Assembly: GCA_027858455.1 (NCBI GenBank) | Contig: JAQICQ010000077.1 | Span: forward strand, 1-17,121 | DNA length: 17,121 nt | Source: Elusimicrobiota bacterium | Lineage (GTDB): Bacteria; CG03; SLGR01; JAGXOG01 | Direction: 5' to 3' | Shown here: one piece after another, positions 16,254-17,121 of the stretch | Layout: the number at the start of each line of letters is the position of its first letter | Position numbering within the stretch: position 1 is the first letter of the stretch | Program-made: the position numbers and the translations under genes | Notes under the pieces: model-generated | Told to the model about the DNA's origin: nothing | What the model saw: the letters and a program-made list of their open reading frames with translations, nothing else | The model's database searches: none

Positions 16254-16281
16254 ATAATATGTTATTTAAACCATTTGTCAA
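16254..16281 (-). promoter_or_regulatory. Promoter of lysS
   Basis: The minus strand has a perfect TTGACA (16281-16276), a 16-base spacer and TATTAT (16259-16254, one mismatch to TATAAT). Transcription would begin near 16247, just after the ATG at 16250-16248. If the promoter is real, translation of LysRS must begin downstream, most simply at 16214. Confidence 0.5.
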
Positions 16282-16307
16282 ATTAAAAAATCAGGGTTTT
16301 TATAATA

Positions 16308-17006
16308 TTATTTGCCGTGAGCGACCACCAGAGCGTATATGCGCAGGGCCCCGGTATTTTTCAGGCAGCGGGCGGCATTTTGGATAGTGGCGCCGGTAGT
16401 AGCTACATCGTCTATCATTATAATATGTTTTCCGTATGCTTTTTTTGATGCCTTAAATGCCCCTGATAAGTTTTCCAGACGGTCATGCCGGGAAAGGTTA
16501 TACTGGGGGACAGTTTTTTTAACTCTTTTTAAATAGTTTCCGGATTTTTTTATGCCGGTTTTTTTAGAAAGATACCCGGCAAGGATTTCAGCCTGATTGT
16601 AACCACGCTCTTGTTTTTTAGCTCTGTGCATAGGCAGGCATATAATCTTATCTATATCGGAATTCTCAAGAAATTCACGGTAAAGCCCGAAAATTAATTC
16701 TCCTAAATATTTTCCGAGATATCTTTTACCACTGTATTTAAAATCTTTAATAATATCACGGATACCCTCTTTATAATATGCCGCTGTATAAATGCCGTCC
16801 GTAAAGACTTCAAGCCTCAAACAACGGCGGCAGACATCATCACTGTCCGGGACCGGACGGCCGCAGAACCTGCAGCCATCGGCATTGATTATCTCTATAT
16901 TTTTTAGGCAGTCAGGGCAAACCCCGTCCATAACAGAACTGCCTGTATTCCCGCCGCAAACCGAACATTCAGCAGGAAGAAGTAAATCTCTTATTTTTTT
17001 AAACAT
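16308..17006 (-). CDS. comF: ComF-family phosphoribosyltransferase-like protein
   Basis: ComF proteins are needed for DNA uptake in naturally competent bacteria, but the family is widespread and often of unknown role (GntX-like). The 232 residues have an N-terminal double zinc ribbon with cysteine pairs C14/C17, C30/C33, C45/C48 and C59/C62. A phosphoribosyltransferase domain follows, with the family motif QERGYNQAE (132-140) and the PRPP-binding loop MIDDVATTGAT (197-207). All cysteines and the acidic pair of the PRPP loop are kept. The ATG at 17006 has GAGGAG upstream, 13 bases away, which is long but the only candidate. No other competence gene is in the window. Membership in the family is certain; the biological role is not. 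Confidence 0.9.
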   Translation of the reverse strand: MFKKIRDLLLPAECSVCGGNTGSSVMDGVCPDCLKNIEIINADGCRFCGRPVPDSDDVCRRCLRLEVFTDGIYTAAYYKEGIRDIIKDFKYSGKRYLGKYLGELIFGLYREFLENSDIDKIICLPMHRAKKQERGYNQAEILAGYLSKKTGIKKSGNYLKRVKKTVPQYNLSRHDRLENLSGAFKASKKAYGKHIIMIDDVATTGATIQNAARCLKNTGALRIYALVVAHGK

Positions 17007-17086
17007 CTTTTTAAATTAGCTCCTCTTACGATATATTTTTTAAATATAGAATCTATTTTATATCCTCAAACAAAAAAACTATAAAT

Positions 17087-17121
17087 TTAATTAGACCCGT
17101 CCCATTTAAATATCTTGGCGC
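17087..17121 (-). CDS. Possible 3' end of an upstream gene, truncated by the window edge
   Basis: One minus-strand frame enters at the right edge, reads AKIFKWDGSN and stops at TAA (17089-17087). The sequence here is more GC-rich than the AT-rich stretch that follows, as if coding ends. Another frame runs longer, to a TAG further left, so the choice is uncertain. Ten residues cannot identify a family. Confidence 0.25.
   Translation of the reverse strand, partial: AKIFKWDGSN

Noticed and set aside
17007..17086. Promoter and small palindrome (ATAGATTCTAT) upstream of comF
   Set aside because: TTGAGG-15-TATATT is a poor match in very AT-rich DNA and the palindrome is short; chance is a sufficient explanation.

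Overview
The window is a compact, AT-rich bacterial chromosome segment in which every convincing gene lies on the minus strand, so transcription reads from high to low coordinates. Twelve complete genes fill almost all of it. A possible gene tail enters at the right edge and a new gene starts at the left edge. The longest gap without a gene is about 126 bases. I see no tRNA, rRNA, CRISPR array, insertion sequence or prophage gene. The lineage suggested is a diderm (Gram-negative-type) bacterium: it has a LolC/E-LolD lipoprotein-release transporter and a TamB/AsmA-like envelope protein. It also has the McsA-McsB-ClpC protein-arginine-phosphorylation protease system best known from Firmicutes. 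That mix, the gene order and the base composition make me think of a candidate phylum such as Omnitrophota or a PVC-like relative; this is an inference from memory, not a proof.

In transcription order: (1) 17006-16308 comF-like phosphoribosyltransferase; (2) 16250-14781 lysS, with a near-consensus promoter that overlaps the first possible start codon; (3) 14696-12824 lolC/E and lolD, overlapping by 8 bases; (4) 12817-11942 a branched-chain aminotransferase, then mcsA, mcsB and clpC (11941-7896), joined by abutting or overlapping ends; (5) 7844-2616 a 1742-residue TamB-like protein; (6) 2559-2221 a DksA/TraR-type zinc-finger regulator; (7) 2094-940 an IscS/NifS cysteine desulfurase with its own promoter, and 871-125 cysE serine acetyltransferase; (8) from base 27 leftwards, an unidentified gene with a strong ribosome binding site that runs out of the window.

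The genes fall into four jobs: translation (lysS); envelope biogenesis (LolCD for lipoprotein export to the outer membrane, TamB for inner-to-outer membrane transport or assembly); protein quality control (McsB tags proteins with phosphoarginine, McsA activates it, ClpC unfolds the tagged proteins for ClpP); and cysteine/sulfur supply (CysE makes O-acetylserine, IscS mobilises sulfur from cysteine). These are known families. The less ordinary points are the arginine-phosphorylation module embedded between envelope genes without the usual ctsR, several short in-frame tandem repeats in tamB and mcsA plus one across the tamB start codon, and promoter/start-codon geometry at lysS and dksA that suggests start-site corrections or near-leaderless transcripts. 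I found no convincing previously undescribed multi-gene system here.
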